A stretch of DNA of 64,000 bases from Bacteroidota bacterium (lineage in GTDB: Bacteria; Bacteroidota; Bacteroidia; B-17B0; Aurantibacillaceae): contig JABDCR010000003.1 of NCBI GenBank assembly GCA_013288015.1, positions 1 through 64,000 on the forward strand, in the 5' to 3' direction. Within the stretch, counting starts at the first letter, position 1; every line of letters begins with the position of its first letter. Below the pieces are notes generated by a model. That model did no database searches and had not been told where the DNA came from. It saw only the letters and a program-made list of their open reading frames with translations. The position numbers were made by a program, and so were the translations under genes. Shown here in pieces: positions 56,459-64,000 of this stretch.

Positions 56459-59400
56459 TTACATCACAATATTTACAATTTTTTTAGGAACCACAATTAC
56501 TTTTTTAGGTGTTTTGCCTTCTAAGTATTTGTGGGTTTGTTCGGCCTCCATTACTATTTTTTCAATTTCTTGTTGAGATAAGGTTAAAGGAAGTTCGATA
56601 TTAAAACGTGTTTTGCCGTTAAACGAAATAGGATAGGCAAAATTATCTTCTACCAAATGTGCTTCGTTTACCATAGGGAAAGCAGCATTGGTTATGCTTT
56701 CTGTATGCCCTAATTGATTCCACAACTCTTCGGTTATGTGTGGCGCATAAGGAGAAAGTATAATTAACAAAGGCTCTAATATGGCACGCTTGTTACATTT
56801 TAAATCGGTTAGCTCGTTTACCAAAATCATAAAATTACTTACCGATGTGTTGAACGAAAAACGCTCAATGTCTTCAGTAATTTTTTTAATGCTTTTGTGC
56901 AAGGCTTTTAATTCTGCTTTAGTTGGCTCGGCATCAGTAACCGCAAAACCGCCTGTGTTATAAAACAAACGCCATAGTTTTTTTAAGAAACCATGTACGC
57001 CTGTTATTCCGTTAGTGTTCCAAGGTTTGCTTTGCTCTAAAGGACCTAAAAACATTTCGTATAAACGCAAAGTGTCTGCTCCAAAACTATTACATATGTC
57101 ATCAGGAGAAACAACATTGTATTTAGACTTAGACATTTTTTCTACTTCCCATCCGCAGATATAATCTCCATTTTTTTCTGTAATGAATTTAAATTCTTTT
57201 TTTCCACTTTTGAACTTTTTAAATTCTTCTTTATCTAAAACATCATTATGAACTCTATTTACATCAACATGATGTTTAGTAAATCTAATTTGTCCTTTCT
57301 GTCCAGAATGTGAAACACCATCTTTGCTCAAAATTTGATTTATTTCTGCAAGAACATAAGACCAAGTAGGTTCTTCATCGATATTTTCAACTAAATTATG
57401 TGAAACAAAAATTTCAGGGAATTCATAATCTGCACGTGTCGCCACTCCAAATTCCATCAATCGATAAATAAAATTACTCCTACCCTGTATCATCCCCTGG
57501 TTAATTAATTTTTTGGCAGGTTCTTCGGTAGTAATGTAACCAAGGTCTTTAAGGGCTTTGGTCCAAAAACGCACGTATAATAAATGTCCGGTAGCATGTT
57601 CGCTGCCGCCAATATATAAGTCAACTTCTTTCCAGTAGTCGGTCAATTTTTTACTCGCAAATTCTTTATTGTTATGCGCATCCATATAACGTAAAAAATA
57701 CCAGGAGCTGCCTGCCCAACCCGGCATGGTGGTTGTTTCTAATGGAAACCCTTCTTCTTTTGAAACTACTTCTTCTTTGATAGGATTCCAATTCCACTTT
57801 GTAGATCTAGCTAACGGTGGTTCTCCATCTTCAGTAGGCAAATATTTATCTACTTCGGGCAACAGCAAAGGCAATTCGTTTTCGGGCATGGCATAAGGGA
57901 TACCGTTTTTGTAATAAATTGGTATAGGCTCACCCCAATAACGCTGGCGGCCAAACACGGCATCGCGTAAACGGAAATTAATTTTTCCTTTTCCTAAATT
58001 TAGTTTTTCAATTTCTTCAATAGCACGTTTAATGGCTTGTTTAACTTCCAAGCCATTTAAAAAATCGGAGTTAATTAATTTACCCTCTTTAGCATCGTAC
58101 GATTCTTTGCTTAAATCTCCGCCTGCAACCACTTCGGTAATGGGTAAATTAAAATGTTTGGCAAAAGCATAATCGCGCGAATCGTGGCCCGGCACAGCCA
58201 TTACAGCACCTGTGCCATAACCAGCCAGTACATAATCGCCTATCCAAATAGGAATTTGTTTTTGCGTAAACGGATGTATAACATAAGCCCCGCTAAACAC
58301 CCCTGATACACGTTTTACATCAGCCTGACGTTCGCGCTCACTACGGTTTTTCGCCTGCGTTACATAAGCATCTACTTCTGCTTTTTGTGCAGGGGTAACT
58401 AATGTATCAACTAATTCGTGCTCAGGTGCAAGCGTTACAAACGACACACCAAAAATGGTATCGGGGCGTGTAGTAAACACTTCGATAAAAGTCTCCCCAC
58501 CTAAATCCTCCCCAAAGGGAAGGACTTTTTTATCCTCCGATTTAGATTGTTCTTTAAGTTGAAGTTTTATCTCTTCTACAACACTTTCAATATCTACCAA
58601 AACTTGTTCGTTTTTAAAACGAATTACTTTATAGCCAAGTTCATTTAATCTTTCTGTTCGTGCAGCATCTTCTTCTTTTTGATAATCGTGGATATCACCA
58701 TCTACTTCAACTACCAATTTTTTAGAGATGCAAACAAAATCGGCAATAAATCTATCAATGATATGTTGTCTTCTAAAATGTTCATCCAATTTATTTCCTT
58801 TAAGAGATTGCCATAAAGCACTTTCAGCCGGTGTTGGATTATCCCTCATTGAAACGGCTTTATCTTGCAACAAATTCCACATTTGAGAATCTGTTGTATG
58901 ATAACCGGGTGTGGCTCCCTTTCCTTTGGAAAGGGCCGGGGATAGGTCTTTATGTATTTTAAATTTCAACGATGTTCCTTCGCTTTTACCAATCCAATAA
59001 CGTTGAGATTCTTTTAAAGGTTCAGGCCAATCTAATGTATCCAAGCCATCTAACAAACGTTGGGCATAAGCGGTAATGCGCATGCTCCATTGTTGCATTA
59101 ATTTACGCTCAACAGGATAGCCCCCACGTTCAGACACGCCATCTTTTACTTCATCATTAGCCAACACCGTGCCCATAGCAGGACACCAGTTTACCCAAGC
59201 TTCGCTCAAGTAAGCCATGCGGTAATTCATCAGCACATCGCTGCGTTGCTTTTCAGTAAATGATTTCCAATCCGTAGCAGAAAATATTTCAGTATCGGCA
59301 CAAACGGCATTAACCTTAGCGTTTCCGTTTGCTTCAAATTCTTTTATAAGGGTTTCCAGTTTCTCTGTTTTATCTGTGGCTTTATTATACCAGGCATTAA

Positions 59401-59827
59401 ACAACTGAATAAAAATCCACTGAGTCCATTTATAATAATCAGGATTTGACGTGCGCACCTCTCTGTCCCAATCAAACGAGAAACCAATTTTATCTAACTG
59501 CTCGCGGTAACGCGCAATGTTTTGTTCGGTTGTAATTTTTGGGTGTTGCCCAGTTTGTATAGCATACTGTTCTGCCGGCAAGCCAAAAGAATCGTAGCCC
59601 ATTGGGTGCAACACATTAAAACCTTTGTGGCGTTTGTAACGCGCATAAATATCAGATGCAATATAACCCAATGGATGCCCTACGTGCAAACCCGCACCCG
59701 ATGGATACGGAAACATATCTAACACATAATATTTTGGTTTGGTAGAATTGTTATCGGCAGCAAAAGTTTTTTTATCAGCCCAATACGCTTGCCAACGCTT
59801 TTCTATATCTTTGAAGTTATATTCCAT
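56459..59827 (-). CDS. leuS: Leucyl-tRNA synthetase with inserted DUF559 endonuclease
   Basis: Charges tRNA-Leu and edits errors. HIGH-type motif [14 protein letters not shown] (about 42-55), CP1 editing motif [10 protein letters not shown] (about 450) and KMSKSKYN near 880 are intact. At 1122 aa it is about 150-200 longer than usual. Residues about 292-446 (58490-58954) hold a complete DUF559 nuclease domain ([39 protein letters not shown]) between EGTSLKFKI and [15 protein letters not shown] second extra segment of about 40 residues lies near 57290-57465. Frame is kept throughout, so the enzyme is probably functional with its extra domain. Confidence 0.96.
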   Translation of the reverse strand: MEYNFKDIEKRWQAYWADKKTFAADNNSTKPKYYVLDMFPYPSGAGLHVGHPLGYIASDIYARYKRHKGFNVLHPMGYDSFGLPAEQYAIQTGQHPKITTEQNIARYREQLDKIGFSFDWDREVRTSNPDYYKWTQWIFIQLFNAWYNKATDKTEKLETLIKEFEANGNAKVNAVCADTEIFSATDWKSFTEKQRSDVLMNYRMAYLSEAWVNWCPAMGTVLANDEVKDGVSERGGYPVERKLMQQWSMRITAYAQRLLDGLDTLDWPEPLKESQRYWIGKSEGTSLKFKIHKDLSPALSKGKGATPGYHTTDSQMWNLLQDKAVSMRDNPTPAESALWQSLKGNKLDEHFRRQHIIDRFIADFVCISKKLVVEVDGDIHDYQKEEDAARTERLNELGYKVIRFKNEQVLVDIESVVEEIKLQLKEQSKSEDKKVLPFGEDLGGETFIEVFTTRPDTIFGVSFVTLAPEHELVDTLVTPAQKAEVDAYVTQAKNRSERERQADVKRVSGVFSGAYVIHPFTQKQIPIWIGDYVLAGYGTGAVMAVPGHDSRDYAFAKHFNLPITEVVAGGDLSKESYDAKEGKLINSDFLNGLEVKQAIKRAIEEIEKLNLGKGKINFRLRDAVFGRQRYWGEPIPIYYKNGIPYAMPENELPLLLPEVDKYLPTEDGEPPLARSTKWNWNPIKEEVVSKEEGFPLETTTMPGWAGSSWYFLRYMDAHNNKEFASKKLTDYWKEVDLYIGGSEHATGHLLYVRFWTKALKDLGYITTEEPAKKLINQGMIQGRSNFIYRLMEFGVATRADYEFPEIFVSHNLVENIDEEPTWSYVLAEINQILSKDGVSHSGQKGQIRFTKHHVDVNRVHNDVLDKEEFKKFKSGKKEFKFITEKNGDYICGWEVEKMSKSKYNVVSPDDICNSFGADTLRLYEMFLGPLEQSKPWNTNGITGVHGFLKKLWRLFYNTGGFAVTDAEPTKAELKALHKSIKKITEDIERFSFNTSVSNFMILVNELTDLKCNKRAILEPLLIILSPYAPHITEELWNQLGHTESITNAAFPMVNEAHLVEDNFAYPISFNGKTRFNIELPLTLSQQEIEKIVMEAEQTHKYLEGKTPKKVIVVPKKIVNIVM
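58490..58954 (-). mobile_element. In-frame DUF559 insertion in leuS
   Basis: A 465-bp segment absent from ordinary LeuRS. It encodes about 155 residues with a whole DUF559 (Vsr-like) endonuclease domain. At each end is a short hairpin: CCTCCCCAAAGGGAAGG at 58508-58524 and CCCTTTCCTTTGGAAAGGG at 58917-58935; the ends are imperfect inverted repeats of each other. Absence of stops in this frame keeps leuS readable. Boundaries are inferred from the LeuRS pattern and may be off by several codons. Confidence 0.8.
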
Positions 59828-59941
59828 ATGTCAATTAAAAGTCGCTAATTTACAAAATAGCCGTGTGTTTAAAATAATTATTCGGCTATTCTGCAAGACA
59901 ATTAAAAAATAAATTCTAACCTTGCTAAATAGAACGAAGCG

Positions 59942-60385
59942 ATGGAGCAATTTAGTGACGAATATTTTATGAACGAGGCCCTGAAAGAGGCTCAAAAAGC
60001 ATACGAGGCCGATGAAGTGCCCGTGGGGGCGGTTATTGTTTACGATAACAAAATTATTGCCCGTGCACACAATTTAACAGAGCGATTAAATGATGTTACA
60101 GCACATGCCGAAATGCAGGCCATTACATCGGCAGCCAATTATATTGGAGGAAAATATTTAAACGAATGCGTTTTGTACGTAACCCTTGAGCCCTGCCCTA
60201 TGTGTGCCGGAGCTTTGGGTTGGAGCCAAATTAGCAAAGTGGTATATGGGGCGACTGATGATAAAAAAGGTTTCTCGAAAATTGACCACCAATTATTACA
60301 CCCTAAAACAAGGTTATTTAACGGGGTTTTGCAAGAGCCTTGTTCTGCTTTAATGAAAAAGTTTTTTAAAGAAAGGCGGAAATAA
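59942..60385 (+). CDS. tadA: tRNA-specific adenosine deaminase
   Basis: Converts A34 to inosine in tRNA-Arg(ACG). Cytidine-deaminase fold with zinc site HAEMQAI (His, catalytic Glu) and PCPMCAGAL (two Cys). 147 aa matches the family. It diverges from leuS across a 114-bp gap and converges with the Smr gene 2 bp after its stop. Confidence 0.95.
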   Translation: MEQFSDEYFMNEALKEAQKAYEADEVPVGAVIVYDNKIIARAHNLTERLNDVTAHAEMQAITSAANYIGGKYLNECVLYVTLEPCPMCAGALGWSQISKVVYGATDDKKGFSKIDHQLLHPKTRLFNGVLQEPCSALMKKFFKERRK

Positions 60386-60387
60386 TT

Positions 60388-61374
60388 TTAGCTATTTTTT
60401 ATAATAACCTCGGTAGCACCAAAACCATATTTTTTATAATCTCCATCGCGGTAAATTAACTCGTTATGATAGCTTTTTAGTATGGCAACCAATTCTTGTT
60501 TTAACCTGCCATTGCCAACCCCATGTATAAAAACAATTTTATAGTAACGGTTAGTTATAGCCTCGTCTAAATTTTTTTGAAAGTGTTTTAACTGCACCTG
60601 CAAAATTTCGTGGTTACTCATGTTCTTAAAAGAATCGAGTAAATGCTGGGCATGCAAGTCTATTTCTTTTTCTACAAAAAAAGCTGGGTTGTTGTGCGGT
60701 ACCGATTTTTTTTCGGGAGATTTATATTCTTTAATATTTTTTAATCGCTCAACATCATAATCGGTAAGCTGCTGTGCAATTTTTTTGCCTTCGTTAAAAT
60801 CATCTTTTAAAATAGTTGCCCACACCGGAAATTTAAAATCGTGATTAGGAATAAAGCCCTGATACTTTAAAATATTATCGTTTACATGAATTACTTGCGC
60901 ACAAGGTAATTGAGAAGTATGATGGTGTTTTTTAAAGAACAGGATTTCAATTTTATGATAAGCAAGCTCAGCCAAAAACTGCTTATGCGTTTGTTTTAAC
61001 AACAGTTTTTGAAAAGCACCTAACTCACCCTGCTTAATGGTTTGGTAATTGTTGCCGTCTTTAACCGAATAGGTAAACAGTAAATTATACGACGAGGAAT
61101 TGAATAAATAAAAACTGTATTGTGCATGCAGCAAAGGCATTTCATGATCAGGTTCAATCACAAAAAAAACAGCTTCGTTTTTGGTTTCTTCGGTTGAGCT
61201 TTCTTCTTTATTAAAAACAATTTCGGTATCAATCAGCACCAAATTATCAACCGAATAAGGAATTTCAAAACCATCTACTTCAACAAAAGCAGTTTTTTTG
61301 TCTTTAAAACGGGTAACAATTCCCTCGCCTTTTTCGTTTAAAAAACGCACTTTATGTCCAATTCTGATAGCCAT
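60388..61374 (-). CDS. DUF2027/Smr domain protein
   Basis: 328 aa. N-terminal SH3-like piece (GHKVRFLNEKGEGIVTRFKD), a DUF2027 beta domain (about 70-185) and a C-terminal Smr domain (about 245-327; EIDLHAQHL, then IVFIHGVGNGRLKQEL). Smr domains of MutS2-like proteins nick or bind branched DNA, or cleave RNA on stalled ribosomes; which applies here is unknown. Its start touches the comEC stop. Confidence 0.93.
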   Translation of the reverse strand: MAIRIGHKVRFLNEKGEGIVTRFKDKKTAFVEVDGFEIPYSVDNLVLIDTEIVFNKEESSTEETKNEAVFFVIEPDHEMPLLHAQYSFYLFNSSSYNLLFTYSVKDGNNYQTIKQGELGAFQKLLLKQTHKQFLAELAYHKIEILFFKKHHHTSQLPCAQVIHVNDNILKYQGFIPNHDFKFPVWATILKDDFNEGKKIAQQLTDYDVERLKNIKEYKSPEKKSVPHNNPAFFVEKEIDLHAQHLLDSFKNMSNHEILQVQLKHFQKNLDEAITNRYYKIVFIHGVGNGRLKQELVAILKSYHNELIYRDGDYKKYGFGATEVIIKNS

Positions 61375-63422
61375 TACCGCAAAGATAGTATGAAAGCGCC
61401 TTGTTTAGCCATGAAGTATGAATTAGTTATACAAGCAATGTTTTTCTTGCTTCTAACCTTACCCGAAACAAGGATATTTTTTTGTCCGCAAATAAATTTT
61501 GGGATTTTAGTTCCTTTAAGTGAGTTGCCTGTTATCCAAACATAATCAGGCTTTACGGCTTTCATAAAGATTTCGCTTAACAAGTTTACATCTTTTGCAA
61601 ACAGAATTTTTTTGTGGTTTACTAAAATTAAAGAAGTTGTAGTTAATTGTTTTTCATCTTTAAAAACGACATCGTGGTAGATTTTATTTTCCCGCAGGGT
61701 GCTTTGTAGTCTATCGTCTGGAATGGAATCAGAAAATTGCGTGTACTTGCTTCCAGAAAAAACAGCCAATACATTTGTCTTGTCGCTTTGATAAATTACA
61801 AGCTCGTTATTCTTTTTAGCTTGTAAATCAAATACCATAGAGATTAAAACAATAAGTGTTGCTACAGCAAAAGAGCTCATTAAAATTTTATACGATTTAT
61901 ATTCGATGCTTATAAACAGTAGAAATATCAACACATACAACAGTATTAGATTTATGATAGAAAGGTGAATGTTATCTATTACACAAAATGGAACGCCATC
62001 AAAAAATAAGGCAGATGCATTCATTACTTTAATTAAAAACCCGGTAAGCCAAACCAACACATTTGCTACAAACGTAATTTTTGAAAGCACTAAAATTAAA
62101 ATGCCACCATACATTACAAGCGTTGAAATAGGAATGAGAATTAAATTGGTAATTAAAAACAGCGTAGGAAATTGGTGGAAATAAAAAAGGGTGATGGGCA
62201 AGGTTGCTAATTGCGCCGCTATACTTACAGCACATAAAGCCCACACTTTATCGGCAAAGCCCCAGGAGAAAGTAAACAAATTATAAAAATAGGGATACAA
62301 ATAAATAATGCCCAACACGGCAATGTAGGATAACTGAAAGCCAACATCGGCCAACCAAAAAGGGTTAATGCACAAACTTAAAAAAGCAGAAACCAAAACT
62401 ATGTTGGCGGTTTCAACTTGTTCAAAAAGTGTTTTGCCTAATAAGATTAAACTAAACATAAAAGCAGCCCGCACAGCCGGTGCCGAAAAACCTGATAGCA
62501 AAACAAAAAACCACAAAACAAGAATAATTAGCCCAACTTTTATCCAGGTTGTTTTTTTGCTTTTATTTAAAAATGCAAGCATATAACCCAACAACAAATA
62601 AATTACTCCCACGTGCAAACCCGATACTGATAACACATGCAGTGTACCTGTATGCGAGTAAGCGTTTAATAAAGGCCTGTCAATTTCGTCATCGTAACCA
62701 AGTACTAAAGCAGAAACCATAGCAAACTCGGTATTTTCTAAGCCACTTGCACGATAGGTGTCTAATAAATGTCTGCGTATTTTTTGTGATAAGTTGAAGA
62801 GAGAAAAAGTTTCTTCACTATTATAAACCGCCCAATTTTCTTCCCGCAAATAAACCGAATGAAAAATATTTCTGAGATTTAAATAAGCTTTATAATCAAA
62901 CTCGTGTGGATTTAGTGGGGCTTGTATTTCTTGCAACTTGCTCGTAAAAACAATGTTGTTACCTGTCTCCAGGTTTTTGGCTTTGTCTATTTTTTCAAAG
63001 TACACTATTATCTTTCCGCAGGTGTTTTGCCACGCGCCTTTGTTTTTTATTTGCTGCAACGTAATTTCTGCTTTTATGCTTTTGGTTTTCTCTACGGGAA
63101 TTTCACTCACATAACCCGAATAGGAAGTTGTGCTATCAGTTAAAACATGGGTGTAATTAATGGGGTTTTGTTTTTCGTTGTTGTAATTACATAACAACCA
63201 TCCGCTAAAAAACAGAAACAATTGAACGGCTAATCCAAACAAAAATTTGGCGACTGTTTGGGTGCTTTTTATGAGTAAGAAATAAAGCAGCGCACAAATC
63301 AAGAAAATGCCAGATACATAAATTAATTGAGGTGAGTCTTGCCGGCCAATAAGCCAAAACCCAATGCCGGCAATGAACGGAAGCAGTATGCGTAAAAAGG
63401 GAATCTGACTAAGAAAAATCAT
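61374..63422 (-). CDS. comEC: ComEC/Rec2-type DNA uptake channel
   Basis: 682 aa polytopic membrane protein. Competence domain with HVLSVSGLHVGVIYLLLG (about 258-275) and the hydrophobic core, preceded by a DUF4131-like OB region (about 30-190). The C-terminal metallo-beta-lactamase-type nuclease domain of ComEC is shortened (about 530-682), as in many Bacteroidota. It forms the inner-membrane pore for single-stranded DNA in natural transformation; no other com gene is nearby. Overlaps the Smr gene by one base. Confidence 0.93.
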   Translation of the reverse strand: MIFLSQIPFLRILLPFIAGIGFWLIGRQDSPQLIYVSGIFLICALLYFLLIKSTQTVAKFLFGLAVQLFLFFSGWLLCNYNNEKQNPINYTHVLTDSTTSYSGYVSEIPVEKTKSIKAEITLQQIKNKGAWQNTCGKIIVYFEKIDKAKNLETGNNIVFTSKLQEIQAPLNPHEFDYKAYLNLRNIFHSVYLREENWAVYNSEETFSLFNLSQKIRRHLLDTYRASGLENTEFAMVSALVLGYDDEIDRPLLNAYSHTGTLHVLSVSGLHVGVIYLLLGYMLAFLNKSKKTTWIKVGLIILVLWFFVLLSGFSAPAVRAAFMFSLILLGKTLFEQVETANIVLVSAFLSLCINPFWLADVGFQLSYIAVLGIIYLYPYFYNLFTFSWGFADKVWALCAVSIAAQLATLPITLFYFHQFPTLFLITNLILIPISTLVMYGGILILVLSKITFVANVLVWLTGFLIKVMNASALFFDGVPFCVIDNIHLSIINLILLYVLIFLLFISIEYKSYKILMSSFAVATLIVLISMVFDLQAKKNNELVIYQSDKTNVLAVFSGSKYTQFSDSIPDDRLQSTLRENKIYHDVVFKDEKQLTTTSLILVNHKKILFAKDVNLLSEIFMKAVKPDYVWITGNSLKGTKIPKFICGQKNILVSGKVRSKKNIACITNSYFMAKQGAFILSLR

Positions 63423-63455
63423 CTCATGTAAAGTTATTTATTTTTCAAAAGGTTG

Positions 63456-63463
63456 TACCTTTG
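63456..63463 (+). promoter_or_regulatory. -7 promoter box of the FNR gene
   Basis: TACCTTTG matches TAnnTTTG, 17 bp before the ATG at 63481. Confidence 0.5.
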
Positions 63464-63480
63464 CACTCTAATTTTTAAAG

Positions 63481-64000
63481 ATGATTTCTACTGATATTGC
63501 AATTATAGGTGCTGGTCCGGTTGGTTTATTTGCCATTTTTGAATGTGGTTTACTTAAAATGCGTTGCCATTTAATTGATTATTTACCTCAAGCAGGCGGA
63601 CAACTTACTGAGATTTATCCTAAAAAACCCATTTACGATATACCGGGTTACCCTACTATTTTGGCGCAAGAGTTGGTTGATAATTTAATGAAACAAGCCG
63701 AGCCTTTTAAACCGGGTTTTACTTTTGGTGAGCGTGTTGAAAGTTTAGATAAACGTGGCGAAGGAGATTTTGTACTTACCACAAACATGGGTACAAAAAT
63801 ACATAGCAAGGTTGTTGTTATTGCAGGTGGTTTAGGTTGTTTTGAGCCACGCAAGCCCGAAACAGAAGGTTTAGAACAGTTTGAAAACGGAAAAGGTGTT
63901 GCCTATATGGTGCTTGACCCCGAAAAATTCAGAAATAAAAAAGTAGTGTTAGCTGGTGGTGGTGATAGTGCTTTAGATTGGGCCATACATTTACAACCCA
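63481..64000 (+). CDS. Ferredoxin-NADP reductase (TrxR-like type), cut by window end
   Basis: The visible 173 residues start with a FAD-binding GxGxxG (IAIIGAGPVGLFAIFECGLL), then AGGQLTEIYPKKPIYDIPGY, typical of YumC/TrxR-like ferredoxin-NADP reductases without a CxxC redox pair. The NADP Rossmann motif VVLAGGGDSALDWA is reached just before the edge. Moves electrons between NADPH and ferredoxin or flavodoxin. About half of the expected about 350 residues lies beyond the window. Confidence 0.92.
   Translation, partial: MISTDIAIIGAGPVGLFAIFECGLLKMRCHLIDYLPQAGGQLTEIYPKKPIYDIPGYPTILAQELVDNLMKQAEPFKPGFTFGERVESLDKRGEGDFVLTTNMGTKIHSKVVVIAGGLGCFEPRKPETEGLEQFENGKGVAYMVLDPEKFRNKKVVLAGGGDSALDWAIHLQP

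Noticed and set aside
58490-58954. Intein in leuS
   Set aside because: No intein splicing blocks (Cys/Ser at the first residue, terminal HN followed by Cys/Ser/Thr) at the insert ends; the nuclease is DUF559, not a LAGLIDADG or HNH intein type.

Overview
The window is a low-GC chromosome segment from a member of the Bacteroidota. The evidence is: C-terminal type IX secretion (T9SS) sorting domains with YPNP-type motifs on several exported proteins; SusD-era style lipoproteins; an atpD-atpC pair standing alone with a very short epsilon subunit; a Bacteroidetes-type integrase and RteC/VirE-VapE mobile genes; and upstream -7 boxes of the TAnnTTTG type. The genus cannot be fixed from the sequence alone. 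Both ends cut genes: a SRPBCC/GyrI-like protein on the left and a ferredoxin-NADP reductase on the right.

Layout. 1-7.0 kb: a C-di-AMP cyclase/glycosyltransferase pair, a secreted nuclease, a decayed SGNH acetyltransferase-like gene, a T9SS-exported GH25 lysozyme and a small membrane-regulator pair. 7,045-20,800: an integrated element of about 13.8 kb in the tRNA-Val(TAC) gene, bounded by a 43-bp perfect direct repeat. It has a tyrosine integrase at the left end, secreted or membrane cargo (GH16 protein, S74/T9SS protein, M1 peptidase, PMT-like glycosyltransferase) in the middle, and a replication/regulation module (RteC-like protein, excisionase-like HTH, VirE_N-PriCT-VapE protein, RHH protein, small membrane protein) at the right. 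No relaxase or structural phage gene is visible. 20.9-54.9 kb: mostly housekeeping genes (atpDC, hmgA, glmS, asnS, sod, clpB, cysteine desulfurase, amidase, lptD, aldehyde dehydrogenase, thiL) mixed with lipoproteins and T9SS proteins. 54.9-59.8 kb: dispersed palindromic repeats, a single-domain GIY-YIG nuclease bracketed by them, and a leucyl-tRNA synthetase with an in-frame DUF559 endonuclease inserted at its editing domain. 59.8-64 kb: tadA, an Smr protein, comEC and an FNR gene.

The most unusual part is 54.9-59.8 kb. Two different nuclease families there are each associated with short palindromes, and one of them (DUF559) lies inside an essential aminoacyl-tRNA synthetase without breaking the reading frame. 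I read this as selfish nuclease/palindrome elements, similar in logic to in-frame palindromic elements known in Rickettsia; that reading is inference. The second most interesting part is the tRNA-Val island, where candidate integrase arm sites at both ends share an 11-bp period and a dense inverted-repeat array lies just after the primase-helicase gene, a plausible replication origin or operator.
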